The notes under the pieces: generated by a model | What the model was told of the DNA's origin: nothing | The model's input: only the letters and a program-made list of their open reading frames with translations | Database searches by the model: none | Program-made: the position numbers and the translations under genes | From: Acholoe squamosa | Taxonomy: Eukaryota > Annelida > Polychaeta > Phyllodocida > Polynoidae | Assembly: GCA_949317995.1 (NCBI GenBank) | Contig: OX439050.1 | Coordinates: forward strand, 55,367,777 to 55,431,776 | Length of the DNA: 64,000 bases | Direction of reading: 5' to 3' | In this document: positions 45,678 to 57,154 of the stretch, one piece after another | How positions within the stretch are numbered: the first letter of the stretch is position 1 | Layout of the letters: every line of letters starts with the position of its first letter

Positions 45678-46625
45678 TGTTCCTGGTCGGCCACAGCTGA
45701 CAATAAGTTTGCCCTATTTATGTCATTTAGAGCATTTGCCACCTTGTCCAGCTCTGCCATAATTTGTTCTCCAATGTGTAAGGATCCACTGTTTAGGTTA
45801 ATCTTTGATGATAATACATGGATAAAACAGGTAAAATCACCACAAAGTGAAATTCCAACTTGCCACGACATGTGACAACAACACAAACCGGAAGACTATG
45901 CTGGTCCCTTGACAACAAATGTTTGGGTTGCGTCCGTCCTAAAGGCACTCGAAAAACAGCCTGTGATTGGCTGAATGTCAACTTAAATTCATAACAGAGC
46001 CTGCCATTGGGTAGATGAATTCGCACCATAAACAAAAGAGTATCAAACATAGGCATGGGGCTCCAGATGGGGGGGCCACTGTCAGAGCATCAAAATAAAG
46101 AAAAAATGTGCCACCGACGCATCCTCCCCGGCCTCTGTCCATGACGAAATGTTAATGTAGGGTGTCTAAAACAAAATTAGCAAAATTAGCACTGTTAGGA
46201 ATTTGATTTGGATATGAAAGTCCGGGGTTAGGTTGTCAACACTATAAACCAAAGGAAACTGCTGAAAACAAAATTTCGTTAAAAAAATCATTTTATCCAT
46301 CAGAATGAAATAGAAATACCCAATGGCATGGCTACCAGTATTATTTAACTAATTTTTTTGAGAGAAATAGGCGTTAAACACAACCTTTTATAATTTCTTT
46401 GCTAAAATCTTGTGATATCATAGCTAACAGGAAAAAAGGGAATTCATGTTAGCCAGTCAGAAACCTGCATCTCTTGGACAATTAATACACTTTTGTTCCA
46501 TAAATAGACAGTGTGCAACTGAGAACTTAACTGGAAGATTGAGGCATGGTGTGTGCACACCTAAATACCTGCAAAAGATACACTTTCCTCTGAAATTCAG
46601 AGTACATGCTAATCTTATTCCTGAT

Positions 46626-47735
46626 GGAGGTTTCTGACCGGGGAGGTTTCTGACCGGCAGTTATAAAAACAACTATTGACCTTTTTTTTGAATTCCATCA
46701 CAGAAAGGCATAGCTCTTTGAGTCAATATGGGATTGATCCTTTCCTGACTTTATTTTAGATTGACAAATCTCTTGCTACTCCTTATATTTGTGGCACAAT
46801 TGGCCATCTTTTTTTGGATGAAGGTTTCTCACCGGAGCCAAAAGTGAAGGTTTCTGACTGGCAGTTAGCAAAATGTATATCGATCTGTAGTTTGAATTCT
46901 ATGACAGAAAGGTATAGTTTTTTTTCAGTCAACATATGTTTTATCATATCTTGACTCTATTTCTCAATGAGAAATTTCTTCCTACACCTTTTATCAAAAG
47001 CACAATTAACCTTCTTATTTCTGATGAAGGTTTCTGATTGTGGAGGTTTCTGACTGGCAGTTATCAAAATATACATTAACCTGTAGTTGAATTCCATCAC
47101 TGAAAGGTAATGTTTTTTTGTTCAACATAGGTTTGAATATATCTTGACTCCATCCCACTGTGAACATTCTTTCTTCACACCTTTTATTTATGGTACAATT
47201 GGCCATCTTGTTTCTTATTGAGGTTTCTGACCAAAGGCACATTGGAATTCTGAATTTGGAGGTTTCTGACCAGCAGACTTTTGGTTCTTGTGACATAAGA
47301 AAATGGGGTAGCTCCATACCACAAAGGGGGGGGGGGCATATGAGATCAACTGAAAATCAAGGAACTGTAAAAATCTCTTTTATCTTGTGTTTTTCATATA
47401 TAAAACAAGAGAGAGAGAGACATGAAAGAAGAAGAGATAAGATTGAATTAATGTTTCCATAGTTAAAGGAATATGTTTCCTTCCATATCTATTTAAAAGT
47501 ATGACTTCATTTTGTTCATATTGAGATCTGTGCAATGATGAAATGTGCTGGTCAGAAACCGTCATCTAGATGAGAAGGCTTCAAACAGGAAGCCACAGAA
47601 GCCTTATAGAGGATATTTAAGATATATTTTTACATGAAACATGTGCAGGAATACTTGTTCTTTTAATTCCTTATGGAATTTAGAAGGTTTCCTGCACCGT
47701 CATGTCCAGTCAGAAACATGCCGGTCAGAAACCTT
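46626..47735. repeat. Right subterminal motif array of the 6.0-kb transposon
   Basis: About ten copies of GGTTTCTGACCGG or variants near 46627-46660, 46822-46862, 47026-47060, 47220-47275, 47551-47562 (inverted) and 47704-47735 (inverted). Several sit in a longer repeat of roughly 200 bp that also contains GGCAGTTATCAAAAT and a following GAATTCCATCACAGAAAGGTA-like segment. Confidence 0.78.
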
Positions 47736-47985
47736 CACATTCAGAATTGCATCACAGTGGTGAGACATAGCCACAAAAACAATATTTACATCCGCAACAA
47801 AAGCTGAAAGGGACTAGTGAGTTTGGATAGTTTTGTAAAGTAATGACATATCTTTGAGATAGTACTTCATGACTCTAAGGATAAAACCATGCCTTTCCTC
47901 TTCAAGTATTTTTGTTTGGATTTAGCAAGTTTGTGCATAAATTGTTTTGCCTCAAGTATTTCGTCCTCTTAGTAACAAAGTAGAA

Positions 47986-47988
<3 letters not shown>

Positions 47989-48042
<54 letters not shown>
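47989..48042. repeat. (TA)n microsatellite
   Basis: A run of about 54 bp of TA. The overlapping minus-strand frame of 60 codons is a Tyr-Ile artefact. Confidence 0.95.
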
Positions 48043-48044
<2 letters not shown>

Positions 48045-50943
48045 TATTTCTAACATGAACTGATTCGTGAATATTGTCTCTCAATGTGAGTTTATGCTGT
48101 TTATATTGTAACCGTCAAGCATTTCTTTAACATGCCTTTCTGGTTAATATTGGTACAGAAGGGCTGAGCATAGAGAGTAACCTCTACAGTCCATCTCTCA
48201 ATCATTCCGCTATGTGTATGCAATACCTTTTCTGTGGGACCACTTAAGCTCTGATATAGAGCTTTGATATGGATGTTGCCTGGGATATTTAAAAAGAATG
48301 GACATTTTTGCAGCATTCTATGTTATTACGATATCAATTCTGCATGCTGAGAGCAGACAATAAGCGTTATGAAAGAGGCTGGCTGCCACTCTCCAAATCA
48401 TAGAACATCAATGACACAAAACCTATCAACACATACCCCCAATCCATTCTTGCACTAACCACAATGAACAAAAGCTACCCAATTTGAATGTCCCCAGCCT
48501 GATACGGTCCTTTCTACGGTATACCCTCAGTGGTTTGAATATCTCATTTCTCTGACTTCACAGCCTTTGTTACCCACCATCATCCTGGAATTGGAAGATA
48601 TTTGGTGACATTGTCCAGCATATTACACTGATCCATCATTCAGTGACGAATCAAAGGACCCACTTGAGTCACACAGAGGGCCTGTATCATGGTTGCAGTG
48701 GTATGGGCTGTGAGCAATAAAAGAAATCTTCTGTCCTCTGCCTTTCAACATACCTAAGCAGATTGTTTCATAATATACTACGACTGAATCCCACAAGCCA
48801 TACCAAATTCTACAGAGCTAGCATGAGCCTAAGTTGAGGTCATAGAATGCAGTTGTAGGAGGTCAAGAAAGAGAGGTTCCCCATCATTGAATAGTCTGGC
48901 AGAAAATGATGATAACAAATGAGGCTTTGTATCTTATTGGTTTTATACTCACAATCAATCAGGTTTACTCTGTAACTAGGTTAGTAGATTTACACTATGG
49001 GGTCTGAAACTAATTTTTATTTATAAATTCTGTGTCATGTTGAATATAATAATACAGAACAGTACAACTGGCTCACTATGAGGTTGGGTGAACTTTAATC
49101 ATGGTAACATATACATGATTTACTCAGACGACAATAGAACAAAAAATTCAATACATGGAAGTGATCATGTTTACTCCACCGTCTGTGGGAAGCGTCTGTG
49201 ACACCTGATGTTCTACCTGTTGGACCCCAGCATTATTTGGTAGAGGGCAGCACTGAGGTGCTATGATTAGTTCCAAGAGTCCAACCAGGGGGAGCCACTA
49301 TCCATGTATTTATAGTCAACATAAGCCGGACTTATGTACACAGTAACAGCTAAGGTAATTCCTAGACATAAGCCTTGCCTTTTACATGGGGTAATGCAGT
49401 ATCACTCATCCCTTTGAAAGTCTAATATTGTGCTCCTTTGCCTAAATACATAAGCAAATGTCCATGACTATAAGGTCTCGTTGAATACGGACGCCTCACC
49501 TCTGTGAATACGATGCGAAATTATTCACGGGAGTGGACATTTGCATTTATGCCATGGCCCTACAGGGTTAATTTGCTTTTTAAATAAAGAAAATCAATGA
49601 TATTTACTGATTTTGAAGATGTTGTGTCATCTCGATTTGTTTTGTTCTGCCTTGACACCTTGCTCGACGAAATTGGTCACGTGATACGGAGCTAGCCGCT
49701 ACTTTTAGTTTCGATATAAATGTTCCTTGTGCAGGACAATATCTTCTTTTTTAACATGGCGCTAATACATAGATATACCTTAAACAAATAATAACATATT
49801 ATTTAACTAGTTCAATCATTCCTTTTTTGCGTAAAATTTCTAATAATCATACCTAAATACGAAACTAATTAGCTCTGTATAAATGTCAAAATGGCGCCAC
49901 AGAATATGCGAGGATCGTATTCCACCCCCCTCCATTGAATACGGCGTAAGTAGTACTATAGTGTCGTCAATATTCGCCATGGCATAATGTGCTAGACTCC
50001 AATCATGTGATGTACCTACTGTGGTAAGAATAAATCAGTTGATGTCTAGGTATCATTTTCCCTGAGGACATAATCTAGCTATCACCCTGAGTAATCTCAT
50101 TTCTGGGCTTATACTTCCTCATTACCTATAGATCTTCCTCATTACCTATAGATCTGGTTCAGTCAGAAAGATATTTCTCTACAAAAGTACATCAGTACGT
50201 GTTTCTAATCACCAGTCCTAGTCATTTCATCCTTAATTCCATCAGGTATTATTGTGTCTAAGGTTGAGACTAGCCTGTGGAAAATGATGACATATCAACA
50301 GGATCTTTGTCATCCTCTTTGTGTGAAGGGCTCTCCCCACTGTGCATGGAAGGACAGATTTTTGCTAACATATAGCACAGAAATCACATAATGGAGATAT
50401 TACACTGACTGATGGCAATGGAACAGGCCCTTATAATATCAACACTGATCAAGAGTAACTAGTTTTGCAGAACCTTATTGTAAGAGGTGGAATTCATATT
50501 CTTCCCACTAAGTAATCTTTGCTCATTCTCTGTTTATATCCACACATAAGGTTGATTGGTGTGAACATCGAGATATTGGTATGGAAAACTTGGTGAATTA
50601 CCTGTGATTTATCTGACAAACCAGACTAAGACACTGCCCTGTGGATGTAGGTTAACTACATTCTGGTATGTAATAGAAGTAGCTATCATTGTACTTATTA
50701 ACCCCTGAGGTGATGGTGGCATTAGATAGGCATTAGGCAGTGGTCAGGCAGGTAGGCCTCTATAAGAGTGATGAGGGTCTTACTAGATATAGTGGTAATG
50801 CCATAATGGCAAGCTGGATAATTAATGTGATGAAAAAGAGTGGGCGGTTGATGACAAGGTAAGACAGGCGCTATTTATACAGCAATATTAGCCAGTGCTT
50901 GAATTTCTTCTTAACAGGAGACGACAAACAAATGTTATTTACA

Positions 50944-51001
<58 letters not shown>

Positions 51002-51698
51002 ATCTGATATCTCATTGTGATATATTGGTATCCTCAGGTTATATATGCCATATTACCAAAGACCACCTATAGTGATCTACAACAACTAAGAAGTATTTTC
51101 AGAAACTGTCGCACACCAATAATGACATCTTTTGAGTAATGATCACCTTCACTCTGAAACTACTAAAGTTAAAAATGTGGTCGAAAGCAACCTTGACTTT
51201 CACGACCCTGATAATGTTAATTGATTACCACCCAATGCGGAGACTTCAATAACTATTTTCCCTGTGGCACAGATACAGTCGTAAATTATGTCCAAACTTC
51301 ATAATGACATGATCTTTTTCCTATTATAACATATTTGCACTGGCTAATTCAGTAGACCTTGTTATGTCTTCATGAGTTTTTGGTCTTACATGAGTTTTTG
51401 AACTTATTTAGAAAAAAAAATGCTGGACTATTTAAAGCTTTTACCTTTAAATAAGACTGTAAATATGTACCAAATTGCTATATCAAACTTTCAAGACAAA
51501 GAGTTGTTAAAATCTGGTTTTGTGACAATGCAATGTTCTTAGCCATCTTGAATGACATGCTTGAAAAAAGCAGCCACTTTTGGAGATCAAATTTCAGAAT
51601 TGCTCACTTCTCATTTTAAAGAGGTCTCAGAAGTCTAAGGTGCTTCACAATCACTTTATTATATTTCAGTTGTGCAGGCTGTAAGTTAGCTACAGGTA
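48043..51698. other. Non-coding stretch with a paralogous block
   Basis: The block at about 48170-48630 resembles 61545-62300 once the solo LTR there is set aside; shared cores include GCACTAACC, AATGAACA and CACAGC.TTTGTTACC. A 21-bp segment, CTTCCTCATTACCTATAGAT, is directly duplicated at 50118-50158. The rest shows no gene and no recognised repeat, apart from the (TA)n run at 50948-50999. Confidence 0.5.
50948..50999. repeat. (TA)n microsatellite
   Basis: An uninterrupted TA run of about 52 bp. Confidence 0.95.
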
Positions 51699-52232
51699 CA
51701 CTGTAAAAATGGTGTTTAGATTTTAAACATGTTTAGGTCTAAACACGTTTAAAACCTAAACATATAGGTCAGTTAGGTGTCTCATCGACTACACATTTAG
51801 GAAATGAACACTTTTATTCTAACTAGATAAACATTTTTGCTAAACATGTTTAGATGCTTAGAGTTTGAACAGTTGAATAATAGGTGTTTAGATTTAGACA
51901 TCATTATGTTTAGATACTTGGATGTTGAATCCACACCAGGTAGCAGCACTTCCTTTGAATGGACTATTTTTACACAATTATAATAAATTTTTGTGACAAA
52001 TATACCCAAACCCCATGTTTATTATAGTTTCTATTCATTGAATGTCATGAGAATAAAAAGGGCAATAGAAAGTTAGCTAGTTTTACCTTACACCACCATC
52101 ATTAGCATGAAATAATCAATAAGTTCAATGACTGACACCTATTTCATGTTATTCTGGAATAGACAAAGCAATTTCCTTCCTGCCAAGCTGTTGTACTTTC
52201 TTAAGTCTCTCATTCTGATGCAGTGTGCACAT

Positions 52233-53195
52233 GGGTCAGGTTGTCAGAAAGTGTAAGATTTTGCCCTTGAAGGCCCTGAAAAACTAAATTTCTAATTACT
52301 TTATATAACCTTAACAAAATTGTCAAGGTACATCTCCTCAGCTCAGAACACCAAAAAATACCGATCTAGGCCATCCGGTTCCATTTTTATTGCTTGTTTT
52401 GGGTCATGTAACGTCCGGTACCAAAATAATGAAATATAGAGGTAATTCAAGTTGCTCTCAGTAATATAAGAATGTCCCATTATGCATAACAAACACATGA
52501 AATAATAAGGCCAATATGTCTATTATTGACCTCAATTACAGAATGGAACAAAATTTGAGTTATGCATGCACAGTAGACTGCCTCCTACATGATGATAAAA
52601 GTACCGGACGTTACGTAACGTCCGGTACTTTTATCAGAATTATTTCACATAAGCTGCTCTCATATGGAGACAAATGCTGGTAGACACACAATTTTTTCAC
52701 CAAAGTAGGGGATGATAGGGCCTTTCATATGGGTAATAAAGATTTTGAAGCTTCATTTCTTCCATGTTTTAAAACCGATTTAGATTTAGGTACCGGACGT
52801 TACAAATTACAGATTTCCATTTTGAAAGGCACATCATGAAAAATTCTCACTTAGTAACATGTCCAAACCTCATGGAAATGATACCTATGATCATATACAA
52901 TACCAAAAATAACTTTGGGATACTCTATAGTGTTCTTTATTCAATACAGGACACTTGTAAAAAATACAAAAAGTATAAAAAGAACAAATTTGGCCGTTTT
53001 TTCACTTCGGCAGGCTATAAGTCCTAAAGTTTTTGATGGATGACCACAAATTTACATTTTTCTGATAGCCCTAAGTGTTTTCTATCAAATGAGTCTATGT
53101 AAGACAAGATTGGTTCACAACTTCTTTCTCCAGAGCCATAAAAGTCCAAAATGACCCAAAAACACAAAATCTACTGCTTTCTGGCGACCTGACCC
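52233..53195. mobile_element. Non-autonomous DNA transposon, family II, copy 2, nested in family III
   Basis: The ends are GGGTCAGGTTGTCAGAAAG and the inverse of GGGTCAGGTCGCCAGAAAG. ACAT is duplicated (52229-52232 and 53196-53199). The uninterrupted family III copy near 63262 reads GTGTACATACATG, an empty site that confirms a 4-bp duplication. It lies in inverse orientation to the copy at 12100-13065 and carries a perfect 44-bp palindrome at 52593-52636. Its longest frames are short and mirror those of the other copy. Confidence 0.92.
52593..52636. other. Perfect 44-bp palindrome in family II copy 2
   Basis: Two 22-bp arms without a spacer, each containing TACCGGACGTTAC. Further half-sites occur inside the same element at about 52410 (AACGTCCGGTACC) and 52790 (GGTACCGGACGTTAC). 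Confidence 0.88.
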
Positions 53196-53565
53196 ACATA
53201 CATGCACACGTAAATAGGTGTGGCTGACATCTTTGGAGACTTTGACATGTAAATACCCCCCCCCCCCCAGTAAATGAGAAAACAAACAAAAGACATCTTT
53301 TCTTTTTTAATGTATACATGTCTGCACACCCTAACTCTCCGTCAAAGCATTTAGACATCTAAACACAAAAATTCATAAACATCTAAACATAAAAAAATTC
53401 ATAGATATCTTAACAAAAAGTTTAAACCTAAACACCTAGATTTCTAAACACTTGAGCTAAGCACATTGTTTGGCTAAACATGTGTAGGAAATTAATGTGA
53501 TTACAAAAGCCTTGCAAGAATATGTTTAGAATTGTGTTTAGGATCTAAACACCATTTTTGCAGTG

Positions 53566-54700
53566 TACAGTCAGTAAGGGATAGTAACGCTGCCTTGTGC
53601 ATGTCACTCAGGGGCAGAGCTTTCTTATGTAGATGGCTAAGCCTAAGGTGACACTTCATGGTCACAGGTCACACATTGGGGGCAGCATCACCACAGTAAG
53701 TCAGCCACGGTGCATGCACAGGTGGGAGTAATTTGGACACCATCAGCCTGTAGGTAATATGGTGGCATCACCAGAGGACAGATTACTCGAGTCAGAAATG
53801 TGAGTGCAGGGGAGTGGGTGGCTCCATAAGAAGGGACTGGTGAGATAAGTATCAGAGGTCATTCTAATTGCACAAGCTCTGTGGGTCCTCACTCAGCCTC
53901 TACTTGAGCACCACACGGAGACTGGGGTTTGACAGAATAAGGAAGCTGCCCTCCCCCATGGTGGCCCTTTGCCATTGAATAGAGTAGTTCTAGGTCTGCT
54001 GCTTTATTCAGGACACCATATTGAAGAAGTGTATTTACTAAAATACCCATCTGGTGATATGCCAGGCTTCAACACTGAGGTACAGTGGTAAAAGTGGTTG
54101 GGGGAGCTTCCAGCCTGCCCACAGAATTTTGAAAAATTATTGATGATAACAAACCTCTTAACTTTTGCATTCTCCTTCCCTCAGTCTTTCCAATGCCTTT
54201 GTCTATTTAGCTATCTATGTTTTTCAAACCAAGCTGTTTATACCAATTTCATTATCATTCACCTCCTCCGATTTTGGTAGCTGTCTGGCGGTGACTGCTT
54301 TCAGAAAAAAAATGTTTGGAGTCATTTATCAAGCCGAAATCACTTTGCCATGTCAATATGAGATAGGGATTTCACATTGCATTTGTTCTGTTTCAGTGAC
54401 AATTCATTTTGAAAGCCTTCATAAGCTGTGTGGAAATTGGTCCTGGAGGGTGCTGATGACACTGCAATGAGGCAATGTTGAATTCAAGAGATCGCTTTGA
54501 CTGTATTTAATCTGTTGACCCATTGATCTTTTGAGACACTGTTTTTGCGAGTTTGAAAGGAAATAAAGAAAAAGAGTGTCTGTGAGATCGTGAGAAGACG
54601 AGAAAGAGTATGGGCCTATGACAAAGTAATTTGTTGTTTATATCTGTTTATCCCATGCCTACAATGGGAATCTTTACCTAGCAGTGTAGACTTTATTATT
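53566..54700. other. Non-coding stretch, nothing recognised
   Basis: Two overlapping frames (54098-54280, 54165-54470) are rich in Phe, Leu and Ser codons but have no recognisable domain or start context. No repeats identified. Confidence 0.4.
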
Positions 54701-56231
54701 GTATCCCTTTAGGGTTTCCCAACTTTGCATGAAGAATTTCTAGGAATGGTTCTAGCAGTGATAGATCAGTATGCCTAATCTTCACCTTAGCTGTCCATTT
54801 TTTTGCATTACGGTCTATGAAAGTACTCACTAATGGCCAATTTCCCCTTAACTGGTTGTTCGTTCTGGCCACAGCAGTTTGATTTCTATACATAAAAAGA
54901 AAAGAACTAAGATGTTCATCACGATCTTGCTACCTATGGTGACAACTTTATTGGCCCATACTAATTATAACCCATATTTGGAATAATTGTCAGATTTATA
55001 CCCTATTTCCTCACGGTCATTTCCTACTTTTGGAATGCATGCCAAAACTCCATCCATTGGAAATACACTGTAAAATGCCTATTCTGAGGTCCATGGGACC
55101 TCCTCTCCAAGCATGTATGAGCTAAAGATAACGACAAATGGTCCACAAATGCCTAAATATGGTGTCATTACATTGTGTAGAAAACATTTGTACATAATCT
55201 GAAAAATGGAGAAAATCGGACTTTGACACTTTAAGGGGTGACCGCCTATATTGAATAGGGGTAGTTATAAATGCAATTCGATTTATGATTAATTTCATCA
55301 GATCTTCCCACCCTTTTACCCGAGTCCACTTATCACATCTCTTCAGATGCCCCTGTCCCGTCTTAAACGGGTCTCAATTTTATCTCATCTCTACCCTCTG
55401 TGCCTGGTGTCCGTGTGTCCATGTGCTTGCGCACAACTACATCTTTCTATAAAACCTAAAAGACCAATAGATATTTTTGCAATCTCTCAATCGATTGGAA
55501 TGATGCATGAATGGAACCCTGCTGAGTGAGTCATGCTATAAGCCAACCATACAAGGTTGATACACTGTTGAAGCTTCACCATGATGGACGTGTACAATGG
55601 CGACAAAGTGTGGAGATGGGTGGGGATAACTGGTACTGACCTAAAATAGCTATCCCTAACAGGATAAGATGGGTTCTGGTCACTAAAAGATCTCATCCTT
55701 TCCAACATATAGACTGATAGAGGGTGGGAGACCTCACTGCACACCTTACCACCCCTCAAAGTCAATTTGGCAAGGACAGATAGGGAATTTAAAATGGATG
55801 ATGGGTGGCAAAACCAATACTGGAGTATAAAACACCTCATCAAGAACGACTTAGGGTGCTGAGGGTTGAAAATGTAAGGAAAGGCTATCTGGAGATTGGG
55901 GGAAACGATTATTTCCTGCTGTATCCAGCCCTTAAATGATATCTAAGACACCCAGGTTCAGTATTGCCACGAATCAGATATATGCAGCACTGGTGAGTTA
56001 CTGCCCAGACGTGCAGGTATGCAACATGGTGACATGCTATATATATTTATCTAACGATTTTGGCTTGGATGGTGCTTTTTTTGTCATAACACCTGTGCGT
56101 TATCAAGCTATAACCCTACTCTGAGACCTTTTGTTTGTCTTCAAGAAAGTGCTGGTTTCAACCTGGACATGTTAATGAATGAGAGAAGTATACAATGTCA
56201 ACCTCTCCATACATTTCCAGTTAAAACCGTT

Positions 56232-56306
56232 CAGGGCTCTATGGGAATCGATCCCCGGCTGCTGTGGCAAGAGACGGACTCGTTGTCCACTATACCAAGC
56301 CGACCA
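56232..56306 (-). repeat. tRNA-like sequence, possible SINE head or tRNA pseudogene
   Basis: On the minus strand, TTGGTATAGTGGACAACGAG resembles an A box and tRNA D-arm, and GGGGATCGATTCCC, about 25 bases on, resembles the B box with its GWTCRANNC core. The T stem pairs only partly and the acceptor stem does not close, so this is not a functional tRNA. A tRNA-derived SINE head or old tRNA pseudogene is the best reading. Confidence 0.4.
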
Positions 56307-57056
56307 GTACTAGAAGCCAATGTACACGAAGGATTTGAATAAGTTGTCCGACATACCTAATGTTTGCACACCTTGTTAGTATAGAATCCAATGGTGCCAT
56401 ATAGAGTTATTAACAGTGAGACATCCTTAGATATCCTATTATGAACATGCCATGCCAAAGGACTCCATAACATTCAAAATAAATAAGATTCCAATGATTT
56501 TTCCATCGTAAGCGAGTCGGGCTTGGCCATTCCTTGCTCGACGCGTATTTGCCCCAGTTCTTCAGCTGAAAGTATGCCAGGTTACATCCGGGCACCTCCC
56601 CGCTTCGTCAACAAGGAATAGCCGTGTGGTGATGGATTGCTATGTAAAATCATTGGATTATTATTTCTTTAGAAGAAATGGAGACGAAATGTACGCGAAC
56701 ACCAACTAGAGATCATTTATTTGTTGGTGCTAGAAGTACAGGACTTGTCATGCTTGGATTCTACCCGAAAAGTGTGTGTAAAGGGGGAGGTATGTTGGGC
56801 AGAGTGACAACATTGCCACGGCGGGTTGGCAAAGCAAGCAGATTGCATACACTTTCAAAATGTCTTCTCCTGGATTTATTATGGTGTTAGAAGGTAAGAA
56901 ATTAATACAAAATGGAGATAGATGTTAGATAAACACTTTAATGTATGTTGTGGGAAAGCACAACAAGTTTAGGGTTAATAATCCACTCCCGCTGCGTGGT
57001 TGTGGATTAATATTAACCCATAAACCCATTCATGCTTTCTCATAACATACATCATA

Positions 57057-57061
<5 letters not shown>

Positions 57062-57135
<74 letters not shown>

Positions 57136-57154
57136 GTGTGTGTGTGTGTGTGTG
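57062..57154. repeat. (TA)n then (TG)n compound microsatellite
   Basis: About 70 bp of TA followed by about 19 bp of TG. Confidence 0.95.

Larger units (their letters stand above)
41745..47772 (-). mobile_element. 6.0-kb DNA transposon carrying a decayed DDE-like transposase gene
   Basis: The left end begins GGCTCTGTCTCA and the right end, inverted, begins GGCTATGTCTCA. Similarity continues for about 50 bp to a shared AAGGTTTCTGACC. ACAA flanks both sides (41741-41744 and 47773-47776), a 4-bp target duplication. Behind each end lies an array of GGTTTCTGACCGG-like motifs in mixed orientation. The centre holds a spliced minus-strand gene (43060-45677) for a DDE-like protein. The interior between 45.8 and 46.6 kb and between 42.3 and 43.0 kb shows nothing else that I recognise. 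Size, TIR, target duplication and gene together define a once-autonomous element that is now dead. Confidence 0.85.
51699..53565. mobile_element. Non-autonomous DNA transposon, family III, copy 1 (interrupted)
   Basis: The left end CACTGTAAAAATGGTGTTTA and the right end, inverted CACTGCAAAAATGGTGTTTA, are terminal inverted repeats. Both flanking regions are rich in GTTTAG or CTAAAC motifs (for example TAAACATGTTTAGGTCTAAA). Without the nested family II copy at 52233-53195 the element is about 900 bp, matching copy 2 at 62730-63618. CACTG ends recall EnSpm/CACTA elements, but the target duplication does not resolve: TA, or GTAC with a shifted border, here; neither in copy 2. No coding capacity of note. 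Confidence 0.8.

Noticed and set aside
45481-45762. 93-codon plus-strand frame
   Set aside because: Antisense to exon 1 of the transposase gene, whose minus-strand splice sites and acidic N-terminus are the better explanation.
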